From: Armillaria gallica
Lineage: Eukaryota > Basidiomycota > Agaricomycetes > Agaricales > Physalacriaceae
NCBI GenBank assembly: GCA_037576215.1
Contig: JBANDB010000005.1
Location: 1,178,001-1,242,000, forward strand
DNA: 64,000 bases
Reading direction: 5' to 3'
Within the stretch, counting starts at the first letter, position 1. Every line of letters starts with the position of its first letter. The notes beneath the pieces were generated by a model. The model did not search any database. It saw only the letters and a list, made by a program, of their open reading frames with translations, and was not told where the DNA came from. Position numbers and translations under genes: made by a program. Positions 35,748 through 48,939 of the stretch are shown here, piece after piece.

Positions 35748-36179
35748 AGGATGGATCTTCTATAATCATAAATGTTGGCATAATACTAGCTTCAAAATGC
35801 ACTCAGCTTATGAACACACAGGTGAGAGTTTGAGTGAGCAAGTGTGTGTAATCTGATAGATGATAAAAAAGTGAAAGAAGCATCCTTGATCTCAATGTGC
35901 AAAACTCTGAAGCATTAGTGATTTGAGGAGATGACAGGAGTTTGGCAGGCTTTGTATTTAATGAGAGAAATTATATAGCTGGAGAAACCAATTAGGACAC
36001 TTGAAATGTGTAGATTGTCCTGACCCCACTCACCTGAAGAGGGGAGAAAAAAATGGGTTTCATCTATGTTTTTGTCGAGTTTTTGGTAAGGATAAAACAC
36101 AGAGAGTCTGGGGGGTAGCATTAACAAAACATACAAAGTGAATGAGAGATAGCATTGCATTACAGACCACAAAGCAGAT

Positions 36180-38130
36180 GTCCACCTAGCATGATTGGTA
36201 AAAAAAGCTCAGATTCTGAACACATTGGAATTGATGATGCTAACCATTCATGTAATGGGCACAGGGTTTGATTATGGAGACTTGTTGCATCAAATGACTT
36301 GATTTTGATGGGAAGAACCATTTCGGATTTGACAAGAGCCTGAGCCAAGAAGGAAGGGATTAAGGGAAGGGAAAGGCAGCCTGGCCTGAGCTCCAGATTT
36401 TCTCTAGTGAATCACACTCCAGGTAAACAAGTGCATACAACCATCTTACCTAGATGCTGTTGCTATGACATGCAGAATATACTCATCCTGGGATCCCATA
36501 TATGCCTAAACGAGCATACAATGACTTTGGTGAACTCTTTATGCCACCTTGGGAGGTCCGCCCTGTCTCATCAGTGCAAGGACAGGGTTCCATTACTGGG
36601 GCATCGAAGCAAGGGTGTGTCCATTCTATGGGTGTAATAGTGTATAAAAATTCCTTGGTTTTGTAGATGCAACACCCCTACTTTTGGTTATCTCCCACAC
36701 TATTTATTTTGACCCCGTGTTTGTCCTGCAGGTAGATTCCTAGGGTCAGTGTCATGAATCATATCCCATATGCATCTATAAATGTGTGATGACTTGCCAC
36801 CACCACTTCTAATTCTCAAGTACTTTACCTCAGATTCTAACTTTATTCCAAGGGCCACTTGAACCTGAGGATCACCGTCTGTAGGTTCTCAGGCCATGCA
36901 CAGCAGCTGCCTTAAATTATGTTTGCCCAAATTCCCATTGTATGTCCCATGATGCAGTGTATCAAGCGACTGCCAAAAAGCCTAACAGTTTCTAAAGGTT
37001 CATGTTTGTCCTCCTTTTCTCTTCCTCCACAAACAACTCCCTCAACTGTTTGCTCATTTGAATGTCCTAAATATCATTTATTCAGACTGAGGACTTACTG
37101 TGTGGCAATTCCTGGATTTACCAGAACCTTTTACTTAATTGCAAGAGGTTTGTTAAAGTTCTTGTGGTGAAGCGACAATCACTAATAGATATTGGATGTA
37201 GGCATAGGTTGGCTGGTATCCATGTTGGAAGGTACCTGGAGGTCATGATACAACTAGGTGCATTCAAACAAGTACCTGGTATGATGGAGATCCCACACTA
37301 CCTGTACTTTAATAATTTTTGTACAGTATAACCACAATACTATTCTAGTGTGCATATAACCTTATTGAACAACATTTATGATCAAACCAAGCTTGATGCT
37401 ATATGACTAAAGATAACTGATGCAGGTGATTGATTTGGCCTGAGTACCTAAGGTGCATTGTCTTGCGACTTGTGAGGAGGCATGTGTTGAAAGTTACACA
37501 GTCGTCATGGCATCATAGATACCTCTGCCCATACCAGCCCTGATGACAGATTTGCTGTGCTGTCCTTGCCACCTCTCCTATCAATACTCCGCCTGCATTC
37601 TGCCTTGTCCTGCTCTCTGGACAACAGTCCCTCTCTCCCTGGACCTGCTGGCTAATGCACCATTCTTGCCTATAGATATGAAGCCAAGTACGAGTCCCAC
37701 CTTCTTCAAAGAGGCAAAGTGTGTGTATTGCTAGATGAGCTACTGCACAGACAAGGTGCTGCTACTAGACAAAAACTTTTTCAATATCAAAACCTCAAGT
37801 AGTGACTGCACCATCATTTCCTGCACACACATACATCATCTCTGCAGCTATACCCACACCACTGATGACCTCTACATCATATGTCCCATCACCAATTCAC
37901 CTGTTGGTCACTCCCATCATGATGGATGAACACTTTCCTCCTGCCATGTCCACTGCCAGTTCTAATCCTCTGTTTTGATCCACACCCATACTTGGGGAAA
38001 CAGCATTTGCTGTCAAGAGGAAACTGGGTTTTATATGCTTCTGGTGCTATTCTTTCAATTACAGGGATGACTCAGAGGCAAATACCTCACTGTTTCCATG
38101 CTACATTGTCGGGTGTTCATAGTCAGTCGG
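36180..38130 (+). pseudogene. TLDc gene 5' part, copy B
   Basis: Leader homologous to the other copies (ATTTGACAAGAGCCTGAGCC at about 36327), then an unrelated stretch of about 750 bp. This is followed by TGCGACTTGTGAGGAGGCAT, the PTFFKEAK segment near 37690 and CCCATCATGATGGATGAACA near 37915. No TLDc domain follows. CG dinucleotides of copies D and E are mostly TG or CA here. Confidence 0.5.
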
Positions 38131-39149
38131 TTGCTGCTCTGGGGAAATGAAAACTACATTTTACTGCTTCCCTTCTTGTATTAGTAAACTGTGCATTGGA
38201 GAACTCACCAGTTGACAGCATATTAATGGAGGCTGTGGATTGCCAGGGTACTGCTTGAAGATGCATTTGAGTCTCTCGTGCATTCGGTCTCTAACTAAGT
38301 TGTCACCCCTACCTTTCTCTTGTGAATGCATTATTGAAGCAGTGAATAAGGATAGGATTTGGGGCTAGTTCTCTATCAGAACACTTACACATTGGCATTC
38401 ATTTAACTTGTTCCCTGCACTATCAGCTTCAGGCAATGGCCTACTCATTGCCTATACTGAGAACCTCATTTAGGAGGATTCTCAACCATGCTTCACTCTT
38501 GTTTTCTTCGTTGGAAGCTCTGGTTTGTACAAGGAAAAGCCTCTGCAGAGCCAGCATATGACTAGAACACAGAATAAGCTATCTATATTGAATATTTTTC
38601 ACTTCAATGGACTGATTTCTCATAAGATACATACTCAGAAATCATGAGATTGAAGCCTTAAACCTGGTGAAGCCATCCCCGACAGGGCTGTTAAATGAGT
38701 AAGTAGTTGATCAGAGGACTCTTGGGTATGCATGTGGTGGGGGGTTCAGAGGTGTAAGTATCGACCACCGCACTTCTCTTAGGAAGGTGGTGGTGAAAAT
38801 TCAAAACCCCTCAAGAGCTGCAGGAAGGAAGAGTATGCACTAGTATGGGATGTAACAGATAGTATTGTCGAATGGGTATCAGGGGGAATTAAATCCCCTA
38901 TATGCTAATATTGTTGTGTATCTGGTTTAAAAAAAAATTTGCTATAAGTCTGGGGGAGACTACTTACTCAGAATTTGTGGTTTTCACAGAACATCCTAGC
39001 TGGCCTCTCCAGCCAAGGGGTTCGATTCCCTATATCTAAATTTTGGAGTATGGTGCCTTTCTTTGTTCTGAGTGGGCTTTCAATGATATCAATAATTGTA
39101 ACACTGTGAACTATTGCAGCACCCCCATGTCCTTGAGGCAGTTGGACTC

Positions 39150-40330
39150 GACATATTAGTGGAAGGGAACTTGAAATTTTTTATCATGGAACTTTAGTTC
39201 TTGGTGGCTATAGGGTATATTCTGATGGGCATGGAAGGGAGGGAATTGACACTGCATTAAGAACCACCGGAATATGTACAGGAGCTCAGAATAAACCTTC
39301 TGTTCTGAGATGAGTAGTGCAGCATTTGGTAGTACTGCTCGGCACTTGAGGTTCAACTCCTCCTCTCTGAGACAAAGTCGTTTGCTTTTTACTAGCTGAT
39401 CTTACTGCAGAGCCTTCCTGATGGTGACCTGCAAGTTCCCTGAGCTTACAGGTATAAAAATATTGGAACATGAGCACTGGAGGAATCACTCAGAGGTGCA
39501 TAGTAAGTACTGAGATGATGAATGATGAGGAGACATAAATGAAGAATCCAGGACAGCATGCATGGATATCTGCATTAGATTGATCACCTGTATTCCAACC
39601 TGACACACTCAAAAGGCACTGCTCCCTCCCAGCAAGTCTGCAGAATTTGTAGTTTTTGGTGATTTTTTCTGGATCATTCTAGCTCAGGCAAAATAACCTC
39701 TCCAGACAAAGGGTTTAATGCCCTATTGATTCCTTGCAGTAAAACATATGCATATTTGTTTTTGGTTTAAAGCAGATTAACAGTTTATGTGAGCTGTAAC
39801 TATGGGGTAAGGGGTAATTTTTGAGCTTCTAAGCCCTGCAACATTTTGTTCACTTTGTTCAGAGAATCCAGGAGAGATATCAGCCAAAGGTTTATTAAAC
39901 TCTTATTCTGGTCATGTATGTTTCTGCTTTGCCTTTAGCATGACTTTGCATTCTCCTACACGAAGATTCTGAGACAGGTTATATAGGGAGGTGTGCCCCC
40001 CATAACCAGTTTTGCAACCTCTTGAATGAAAAATGAGTGTCAGTATATCCATTGCTCCTGGAAGATAAGCAAGTCCTGTAGTTATCGAGGGCTCATGGGA
40101 ATGACTATTGTTTGGAGTTTAGGCAGGGTGTCATCCATCTACCAAAGGAGGAATCAAACCTCAATGTCAATTGGAGGTGTGTATCGCTCCAGTGTTGATC
40201 AGGTTAATACCAGCATTCATAGTGTGAGAATGAAGCCATTCAAGTATGATGGAAAGAGATCGAAGCCATGAGCATGCATAAGACTTACATGTTTAACATG
40301 TTCCCCATACCATCAGCTTCTTTTCTTGGA
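39150..40330. repeat. Third, rearranged copy of the segmental duplication
   Basis: 39150-39600 resembles 33590-34000 (shared box-B-like GGTTCAACTCCTCCTCTC, GAGACAAAGT and GAGCTTACAG). 39640-40260 resembles 32200-33500 without the hAT MITE (CACTTTGTTCAGAGAATCCA, then GTCATGTATGTTTCTGCTTT). It therefore provides an approximate unoccupied paralogue for that MITE. No gene is seen here. Confidence 0.55.
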
Positions 40331-40393
40331 AGCTCTGATTTGAGCCTCTAGAGCAAAGGGGTTTCAAAAAGTTAAAATATATAGGGTCGATTA

Positions 40394-40774
40394 TTGTAGT
40401 ATTATGACCACATGTTCATATAACACATAATGCAGCACTATGAACTGAACTTAAGTCATATCATATAATGCATAACATGGGGTCATGAACAGGTATCTAG
40501 GCAAACAATATTTACTAATTTTGTTTTGGTGTGATTTTCAGCTATTTTCCAACTTAATTTAGACCTATTTTTTGTCCAAAATACAATCCTTCACAGGCTT
40601 TAGCAACATTTTGGGCCAATTCATGACTCAACTAGAACAATTCTGTCCAGCATCCCATGAACATGAACCTATGTCATAATCTATAACACATAACACCAAG
40701 TCCTGAACATGAGTCCCAGTGAACCTAACTCATAATGCATAACACCCAGTGAATATCTGGTCATAATACTACAG
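40394..40774. mobile_element. MITE, ~381 bp, TIR (C/T)TGTAGTATTATGACCA
   Basis: The left end TTGTAGTATTATGACCA and the inverted right end CTGTAGTATTATGACCA are flanked by TA (40392-40393 and 40775-40776). The inner sequence repeats CATAA(C/T)(A/G)CATAA- and CATGAAC-type words in both orientations. There is no coding capacity. Confidence 0.7.
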
Positions 40775-40799
40775 TAAATTATTTTGGGCTTTGGCTAGA

Positions 40800-43700
40800 C
40801 CCTCCCTCCCTGTCACATGACCATTATGACATTGCATACACTATATGGGCACCGGCAACTCCCAGTTCTAGACTGTGAGCTGAGTAAGCCCCATTTGGGG
40901 CTTTCCAGCAGCAAATCACTTCCATATTCATTTATGACCTTCTGCAGGTCCTTTGGAGGACCTGTAAAGTATATGTCCTGTTGTTCTATACTAAATAGTA
41001 TTCTATAGAGCAGCAATACTGTAATAACCATTTATTATTGTTTACGAATCCAAGGTAATGAGGATCATCCTTTTCTGAGTGATTTCATGAGTAGGACCCT
41101 GAGCATTCTTAAGTTATACCTTAGAATTCAACAGTGGCAAACATTGGCCCTTTTATGGCAACAGCTTAACTTCTGCCTTCGACACTCATGTCAACCTTTA
41201 CCACACCAAATTGTGTGCTAATATGAAGCTGAATAGTACACAAAAGGCATGTTTTCTTTATTCTACTACTAATACTTTTCATGTTCCTTTCATAGATACT
41301 TATTCTGTGCACTCAATCGCTGTCGTCCCAACCAAGTGAGCAGCAATCAAGTGGCTATGCAGCTTCTTTTCTCCCTTTGACCACCATCTTGTCTCACCTC
41401 CATGCCTATATAGCACGTAGATTGTGCTCTTTCTTAGCATTAAAGGTATGATTTATTTATCTTATTACTTCTAATTGCTTTCTAGTTTCTTTCCATGCAT
41501 CTGGCAGCCCCAAGAGCTCTGGATTGCATATATCCTGCCCCCACCCCCCTGTGTAAGCCCTTGGTGAAGGCAGCACTGTGATCCATCCATTCATGAAGAT
41601 GGCGATGACACCAGTAGGCTCCACAATGACAACGACCCATGCCGATCACTGCCATAGCCACAAATCTGACCCCCATCCCCATCCCCACCCACTCAGTACC
41701 CCCTAGCATCAACATTGGTGCTTATCACTGCCATACACAACTTCCACACACTACAAGAGTGTATGCCACATCCTGGGATTCGACATCGGCCATTATCTCA
41801 GCATGGGAAGGGCTACCAAAGGTGCATATAGACACAATGATGATAACCAATGAGATGATGACAATGATGAGGGTGGGTGCTAGTATACTCCATTGTGGTG
41901 CTATGGGACAATCTAGGGGAGGGATACTGGGGAAGGAGAGCATGGAGAGAACACACTGGAGGGTGGGAGACATTGAAGAGAATGGCAGGATAAAGATTGG
42001 GACTCTGGCAGTGCACAATAACAACAACAACAACAGATGTGCCCTTTTAGGCTCTGAAGGATGACTTGAAGGTGCAACAAATGTGCCCATTTCTATCCTT
42101 ACAGCCTAGCAACCACCACCAGGGCATCACCACCCTGTTTTCAACATTGGGGAATCCAGTGGTGATGTCCATTTCTCCCTCCAACCTCTCCATCACCGTG
42201 AAAGCAGCACCAAGGCCTCCCCATCTGTTTTCTCTATCCCATCGATGTTGTGACTGCCACAAGGACCCACAGACCATTTATTTGGACATACAGCATGCCC
42301 TCCCATGACACCTGCACAGGTATTGTTCACTGCAAAGACATGTATATATATATATATATTTCTGAAATAGTATATGTCCACCTATAAATAGAATATAATT
42401 TCTGTTTATGAAATGTGTGAGTAGTCTAGTCAATATCTGCATTGTTTAGCCATAATTAAGCCTAGGATGTGAGGCCTTGAAGTTTTGAACTCTTGCGTGT
42501 GATGATTTTTTTTCAATTCCAAAAAATGGGGTTACTTTAAACTTTAAAGCTTGCTTAATGCCAGTCTAATTGCAGTAAGAGCAGAATGCAGAGTGCACTG
42601 AGATGTTACTAACTAAATTGAAGGACCAGGATCCTTGTAAGCATTGATTTCATACAATAGAACAACCTGTATATAGATTCAGGACTTGTATCTGCTGTGC
42701 TTGCAGTGGCCCTCTTGGCTAAGTAATATATGTAGCTTGCTTGTAGCTACTGTCTCTCTCTGCCATGGCAGAGAGAGATGTTGGGAATAGACATTGGCAG
42801 GCACAGAGGATGTGAAGGATATGGCTTGAATAAACATATATTTGTGACAGATACATAGGTGGTGGTGGTATAAAGCCAAGATGCAGTAGTGATTAATATG
42901 AAAATTAAAATAATGTAAAACAAGAGATGGCTATGCTGTCAGCCCAGTGGCTGTGAAACCATAATCCTCAACAAGAGACAGGGCTACTATATATTTTGTC
43001 ATGTCTGTTTGTCTGGACTGTCCCAAAGTGTCTGTATAACAATTTATGTCCATTTTCACCTAAAATAGTATATTTGAGATCAATTAGTCACCATAAGTTG
43101 TGACAAAATTGGCATGACATGACTATTTGTACTTATTTATAGTGTATACTTGTGCACCTTGTATAGGCTTCCACAGAAGGTCAATTCCTCCAGAAATTCA
43201 TGAGGATGCCTTTCTGACCATAATACATATATTCTTTGAGGCAAAAGTTGAAAATATATTGTGCAAGCATAAGATGTTTTGCAAAAATGATGTAAAATCA
43301 AAATTCTGCCTCAAAAAATACATGTAAAATTATATTCTAAGTAAATTGTTCCAGCAAAAGTACTGCTGAATCTCACTCTTTCGACCCACAGCAGGTGCAT
43401 CCATAAAAGTCAGCCATTCCAGTCCATTTTCAGTAATGCTTGGAGCTCAAATTTGGCAGGGGGTTGCTGATACCCACACCATATAGGGTATGCCAGGGCA
43501 GCTGGAGTCAGAATTAGCCAAAAATTCAGCACTATCAGGCTGTCATTGCACCTCAATGCTGGTTTCATACTCTTTGGGCTTTTATATAGATGAGGGACCT
43601 CCATAATAATCAGGTATCATTCTTTCTTAAATAATATGGCAATAAATCACAATGTATATTGAATATCCCTTCCAGGCCAGCTTGGGCCAGTTTGAACTCA

Positions 43701-44000
43701 GCTGAGTGTGATATTGGTTGATTATCACTGTTCTGAGGCTATATTGCCTAACATAATGAAGCATTGAATAAATTAAACATGCACCGGCCATTTTATACTA
43801 GCTTGGACAGGAAAACATTAAAATTTGGAGAGGTCATATAAATTTTTTCGTGACCGGCATTTGACCCTCCCTCCCTACCTGGTGTTCCGGGCCAACATTC
43901 TGGCACCCCCTTGCCCTAGGGTCAAATTTCTCATCAAACCCAGATCCAGTCTCATTTTCATTTTCGTATGTTCGGTGGGCAACAAGGAGGAGGGAGAATT
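40800..44000. other. Degenerate interval; simple repeats only
   Basis: No recognisable gene. Two overlapping antisense ORFs (plus 41639-42064, minus 41725-42090) are of low complexity. A short (AAC)n tract lies at about 42019-42036 and a (TA)8 tract at 42343-42358. The DNA is CpG-poor throughout. Confidence 0.5.
42753..42778. repeat. Perfect 26-bp palindrome
   Basis: TCTCTCTCTGCCA followed directly by its reverse complement, centred on CCATGG. It may be chance next to a CT-rich tract. Confidence 0.6.
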
Positions 44001-44039
44001 GAACCATTAAGAAAAACCTTAACCAATCCGAAGAAAGCT

Positions 44040-44698
44040 TTCAGTATGTATGAGAGAAGACATTGAACTTCTGACTGAAAAGCACATATCCACCTAGTAT
44101 GATTGGTAAAAAGCCCAGATTCTGGATGCTTTGGAATTTTCCATTGATGGCCATTGGTGTAATGGGAGCAGCATTTCATTATGGAGACCTGTCGCATCTG
44201 TTGAGGCTGTGCTCATTCAGCTACTCACGGTTACTATACTTATTCTGTACCTCATTCCAACTTACTATCTGACCATTTCTACCTGATCTCTCAACACACT
44301 TGCTGCCTGACTGACAGCATCAACCAGCTTGATTTGGTGCGAAGAATTGCTTCAGATTCAACAATGGCCCTAGTCAAAAAGGAAGGGATTGGCATGATGG
44401 GATGCCTGGCCTGAGGTCCAGGCATTCTGTGGCAAATCACAATCAAGGCAAACACGTGCATATAACCATCCTTACCTCGATGCTACTACTATGATACATG
44501 GAATATATGAATCCTGCGATCCCAGGTTTGACTATACAAAAATAAAATGACTCTGGTGAGCTTTTTCATGGACTCAGGAGATTGGCCCCATTATTGCAAG
44601 GATGGGGTTCCATTACTGGGGCATCGGACTGTGGGTACATCCATTCTAGTATGCATATAGCCTCACTCAAAGACCTTTATGGTCAGAGAAAGCTCAAT
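44040..44698 (+). pseudogene. TLDc gene leader, copy C (with LTR-like insertion)
   Basis: Homologous to the leader regions of copies A, B and D (CCACCTAGTATGATTGGTAAA, CTTGATTTGGTGCGAAGAA, ...AGAAAGCTCAATGC) and truncated at 44698. It is split by a 118-bp insertion at 44199-44316. It has no coding remainder of its own. Confidence 0.55.
44199..44316. mobile_element. 118-bp LTR-like insertion with 5-bp target duplication
   Basis: It starts TGTTGAGGCTG, ends GACTGACA (TG...CA), and is flanked by GCATC at 44194-44198 and 44317-44321. Paralogous leaders without it read GCATC once (copy D near 58143, copy B near 36289). A very short solo LTR or LTR-like element is inferred. Confidence 0.65.
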
Positions 44699-45074
44699 GC
44701 TGGTTTACCGCCGGTTTCACTGGGTTTCCATGGTCAGTTATCTGCCAGTTATCTGCCATGCCCATAAAGGGTAGTAATACTCCACGCTTTTGTTGATTTT
44801 TCCTGGTACCATTTCTTTACCTTTAGGCCCTAAAATTTAACTGTAGATGCAATATACAATGATTGATGTGCTGCTAAAGTTGTGAAAAACAAAGAATCCT
44901 GTGTAGCACGATACTTGAGAAAAAGCATTTTTCCTGCCAACAGTTATCTGCCATGCCCCTATGTTATCCAGTAGCGGCAGCTGCGTGCCGGCCCCCGATT
45001 CTTCCCCTTTTCCGGATTACTCCAGAGAAGGAACATTAACATAACCAATAGAATAATAGAATGTATAATCTCGG

Positions 45075-45753
45075 CTAAAGTTGAAAAATGAGGTGGAAGT
45101 GTCTGAAGTTGACATAGAGGTCGATATTCGATCCAGGGAAAGTCGTTCGCAAGAGAAAACTCAAAGCTCTTGATCCAGAAACGATGAGACCGGTGTTTTT
45201 CTGGAGCAACTGGAACAAGGGAGCCAGGTTGGGAGGGAAGAAAGGAGACATGAGGGTGCGCGTTGTACATATTGACGCCATGAACAAGGCTACCACACTT
45301 GCAGCCCCAAAGCTAGTGAAAGAGAAACGTATCACTCCAAGGGGATCCATGTCCTTCAGAATTAATAGCATGATCTCCACTAGTCTGTCGTTACTAATGA
45401 GAATACTGGCCACGACAATCATCAAAAGGAGCCTACATGTGCCTCTCATTGAAAGCCCAACTGAAATGCGACGTGAGGTTACGGTACAACAGGAAAGGAA
45501 ATAGGAATTACTCTCTGGATCTTGTGGAAGAGATTTGGTCAAGCATGACGTGACGACGGAGAGATGTAGGTGCTATCACTCCAATATTTAAACCATCCAT
45601 GACACACAGGTCAATCGGTGAGACAACTGAAGGCAAGACGCTCAGTTTCACATACACGAGAAGAGTAGATGCGACGGTGGGATATGATGTGCGGGCGAGA
45701 TTGAGAGGCTTACCAGGGGTCCTAGACAGCGTAGGGGCTACAGTGATGCTCAA
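45075..45753 (-). pseudogene. F-box/nucleotidyltransferase-fold protein relic
   Basis: Two overlapping minus-strand frames (45753-45508 and 45542-45075) resemble a protein family frequent in Agaricomycetes. The first holds an F-box-like LNLARTSYP. The second reads DRLVEIMLLILKDMDPLGVI, RFSFTSFGAA, a spacer, then KNTGLIVSGSRALSFLLRTT and FPGSNIDLYVNFRH. The GS...(D/N)xD pattern is the nucleotidyltransferase-fold signature. The first acidic position, normally Asp, reads Asn. The protein ends soon after the motif, without the long C-terminal part seen in relatives. The frames are offset and joined only by a possible intron or frameshift. Substrate unknown. Confidence 0.55.
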
Positions 45754-45960
45754 GAAACATTTCAGACTTCCTGCAATCGATACAAGACCAGAGCTGTGAG
45801 AAAGAACCAGGCTGCGGCAGATTAGAGAATGAAAGGTTGCACATGTGAAAGATTAAGTCAAGTAGGCGCTGAAACTCGAACTTCGATGCATTATTTTAAC
45901 CTGAGCATGGGCCGGATTTAGCATAAAAGCCGAAAGCGAAACCAATTCGAACGTGCAAAC

Positions 45961-46473
45961 ATGATCTCTATATCTCGCAAAGGAACCTGGATTTTTCCGG
46001 CACACTGTTGTACACTCGACTCGATCAGAGGAGACGTCAAGCTGATTACGACAGACTTCGTGGATTCCATACTCAAAACATTCTGCTCAGGCCCATCATT
46101 TCGGCCGCCAGTGTATCCTACCAATCTTTTAGATGCGGAGCCAACGCAGATCACTCACCTTGATGCTGATGGTCGCTACCGCAAGGATATGGGGGACTGC
46201 ATTGTGCCGGTCCTAAACAGCAATCCCAGAATCACGACAGTCAATCTTCAGCGGGTGCACCTTAGCAAAACAAGCTACCATGTTTAATTCACGCACTCTG
46301 ATGAAGTGGAGGGCCATCGCGGGGCGTGGCATATCCGAGTCCTGTATGAGGAGGAGGGAGGAAAGCACTGGAACAATGATATGTTGATGCATGTGCCAGT
46401 CAGCACCTCAGAAGAGACCTTTTATAGCTGTATTTTTATGATCTCCGGTGCACGGGTCCCTCAGATACTACAA
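45961..46473 (+). CDS. Hypothetical ORF, split by one stop
   Basis: An open frame of 108 codons (45961-46287; contains RGDVKLITTDFVDSIL and NSNPRITTVNLQRVHLSK) ends at TAA. The same frame continues after it for about 60 codons (EVEGHRGAWHIRVLYEEEGG, KHWNNDMLMHVPV). Composition is protein-like on both sides of the stop, suggesting a single gene with a nonsense mutation or a missed intron. I recognise no family. It is divergent from the NTase relic on its left, about 200 bp away. Confidence 0.3.
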
Positions 46474-46479
46474 TAATAT

Positions 46480-48930
46480 TATGAAGTATACTATACACGG
46501 GCAGTACTACAAATTTTTACACTCATAACAGGGTCTGTTGTCTGCCAGGCTCGTGTTCGTCAGCAACAGATGTAGTGACCAACGTTACCGCAGTATTCTG
46601 CTTCCCATACATCCCATTTCCGGTGTTCAAAGATAAGTAAACCCGTCAACTCAGAGCATGAGTAGTATTCGTCGCCATGGTGGGAGATAGCCTACGATAA
46701 CAGGGACATATCTCCCAACAGCGCAGACGAGATCTCCGCTGGCAACTTCCATGCGAGCAAAAACAGTGCACCTGTAACTGCACCACCAGGTTTCTCGTGC
46801 ATGGTAAGCGAGAACGTGTCAGTAGGCACTGGATGGGAGGACGATACCATCCATAGGCGAATACGGTCATCATTGCGGCATCCGTTCTATCGTAGAGAAG
46901 CTGACAGACATTGGGTTATGCAGCGACATGTGTTAGCACCCCGGATGATCTATGAATCCGGAAAAATCGAGGACGACGCCTTGGCTGAATGATGTACAGT
47001 TCGAGAGAGGTTTCGCAGGAAAACATGACAATGGTCAAGCTATGGAAGGAAATGCTTTGGAGTAGCAGTTACTGGGCAGGAGTTGTCGAACCGAAGGATA
47101 GGCGCCGATCCTTCATCAGGATAGCGTACAGGCAGACTGTATGGACCGCATTGGACCATCTTCCCTAGGCATTGCTGAACGGGGAGAGCATCTCATACGA
47201 ATATGTATTTCGTGATATAGACTGTTGTCGATCGGCCTTGAAGGAACATAGTCTTCAGCGTGTTGGGTCCGACAAGATTTTGGGCTCGGCTGGTCACCTA
47301 AACTTAGAGGATATCACCTGCAATGAAAGCGACAACTGCAAGAGTAAGAGAGAGTGGGGCTTCGACATTCCCAAGGGATGTCATGATACGGTTGATTTCC
47401 AAGACATCGGGAAGGATGAAGGTGCACTTTTCTGAAGGCCGGATGCGAATAAACCCAGATCAACCTCCACGGATATTCATACCGACACATGAGAGGGGAA
47501 TCGGCTTGCATCGTCTGCAGTTGAGTCATACGAGGTGCGAATGAAGGTTGTGTCGCAGGATTGAAGGAAAAACATAACGGAATGGCGAACAGGCTCCTGG
47601 TAGTCTGGAAGATAGCACTTGTCAAACATCGTTGTTGATGCTGGCAAGCCTTGGTGTCGGACAAGGGTTTCAGAGAGGAATGTACTTTGGGCAGTTTCTG
47701 TACTAAAACATTAAGGCGTTGTACTCAAATGAGCCTTAACCTATGTCCTCCGTTGACATGAACAATAGCGTTGCAAGCTAAACTTAGAATAAACAAGAAA
47801 GACAGTCGAAGAGGCAGAAAAAAAAGGGAGGCCGCACGAAAGGCAGCAATGTTCAAAAAGAAGGGAAAAGCCGAGATATACGCAATGCCAGGCAATGCCG
47901 AGAAGACTAGCCGAAACAAGCCGTGCAAAGATGACGTGTACACGGGAAAACCTCGGAAATAATGAAAATGCACCGCCACCGAAACCCTCAGGACCGCATA
48001 AGACCGAGACCTGTATACACAGGACTCGGAATATGCGACGCCATCCTGAAAAAAAAGTCTGTTGGCACATACAACAAACACATATTGGGGACCGGTACAG
48101 AGAGCTGAGATTTACATTCGTGAGGATGATCATTGACCACAACTCTTTTATAGCCAAGGGATCATCACCGGCCGAAACAGACGGCCTAAACCCGTCTCAG
48201 ACTTAACGGGGACTGTCGGGAGGATAACTTTGGTTCAGAAGATCAAGCGCGCGAAACCAAATATGTCCAACTAGCCCCTGCCAACGCCCTATGGTGGTCG
48301 ATCGGTCGTTATCTCTTTGATAAACACCCTCTCTTTTCCTCTCTACTATCGGAAAGAATCGGGGATCTGCCATCGGTCCGATATTTCCGAGTTCGCATGG
48401 ACTGCCCGCGACGCGCTGCAACGACTCTTATGCTTGCATGTCCTCCCCATGTACAAATTCTGCTAGATGCTGTGAGTATATTTAGATGTACTTTCCTCCT
48501 CCTCTGCACATCCATTCACTTAAATTTGAAGCCAACAAGCTCGAAATGAAGCTTGTGAACAGGATTGCGTGCAGCAAGCATGCAGGAGAAATGGTCGGAA
48601 AAGATGTTTACACCGCAACAAATTCATAGTTTATCATACCGGGTCCATCCTTCGGGTGTGGACGCTATTACAATTTATTCTCATGATTGTACAGTAGGAA
48701 AGTCTTGTAACATACTCATATACCTGTTTCAATGCACATTAAGCTTACCTGAGCCGAAAAATATGAAATGGCAAGCTCAAAGAGTACTCCATTTACACTC
48801 CCTTGGCCATTTTCGAAGTTGACGAAAATTGATGTCGGGACAGCCGCTTTTTGGTCTCTGATGGTCTCCTGAAGCCTTTCTTTTTTTATTCTTTTTGCTC
48901 CTTTTGGAGCGTGCGACACCCAGTGAAATG
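46480..48930. other. CpG-rich interval with short unassigned ORFs
   Basis: The CpG content and ORF mix look gene-derived, but no domain is recognisable. Plus 46801-46992, plus 47172-47435, plus 47323-47544 (contains TSGRMKVHFSEGRMRINPD), a Lys/Arg-rich plus 47771-47962, and minus 48203-48421 are the better candidates for exon pieces. Confidence 0.3.
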
Positions 48931-48939
48931 GACGGAAAA

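Larger units (their letters stand above)
35080..39050. repeat. Segmental duplication, copy 2 (pairs with 28870-32293)
   Basis: Colinear with copy 1 but longer, with extra sequence between the TLDc leader and the GACTGAGTA block (about 36640-37390), and poorer in CpG. The many T(G)/(C)A differences fall where copy 1 or the gene-like copies have CG. It contains Pol III-like module 4 and TLDc leader copy B. Confidence 0.65.

Noticed and set aside
41639..42090. Overlapping ORFs of 141 (plus) and 121 (minus) codons
   Set aside because: Low-complexity composition, complementary frames over the same simple-sequence DNA and no domain; chance ORFs.
42343..42358. (TA)8 tract as a regulatory site
   Set aside because: Ordinary microsatellite in gene-free DNA.
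45918..46154. Minus ORF of 78 codons
   Set aside because: Antisense to the more protein-like plus ORF at 45961; a shadow.
47725..48157. Hydrophobic minus ORFs of 118 and 138 codons
   Set aside because: They overlap each other in different frames and lie opposite a Lys/Arg-rich stretch. Hydrophobicity is the expected antisense of basic codons.
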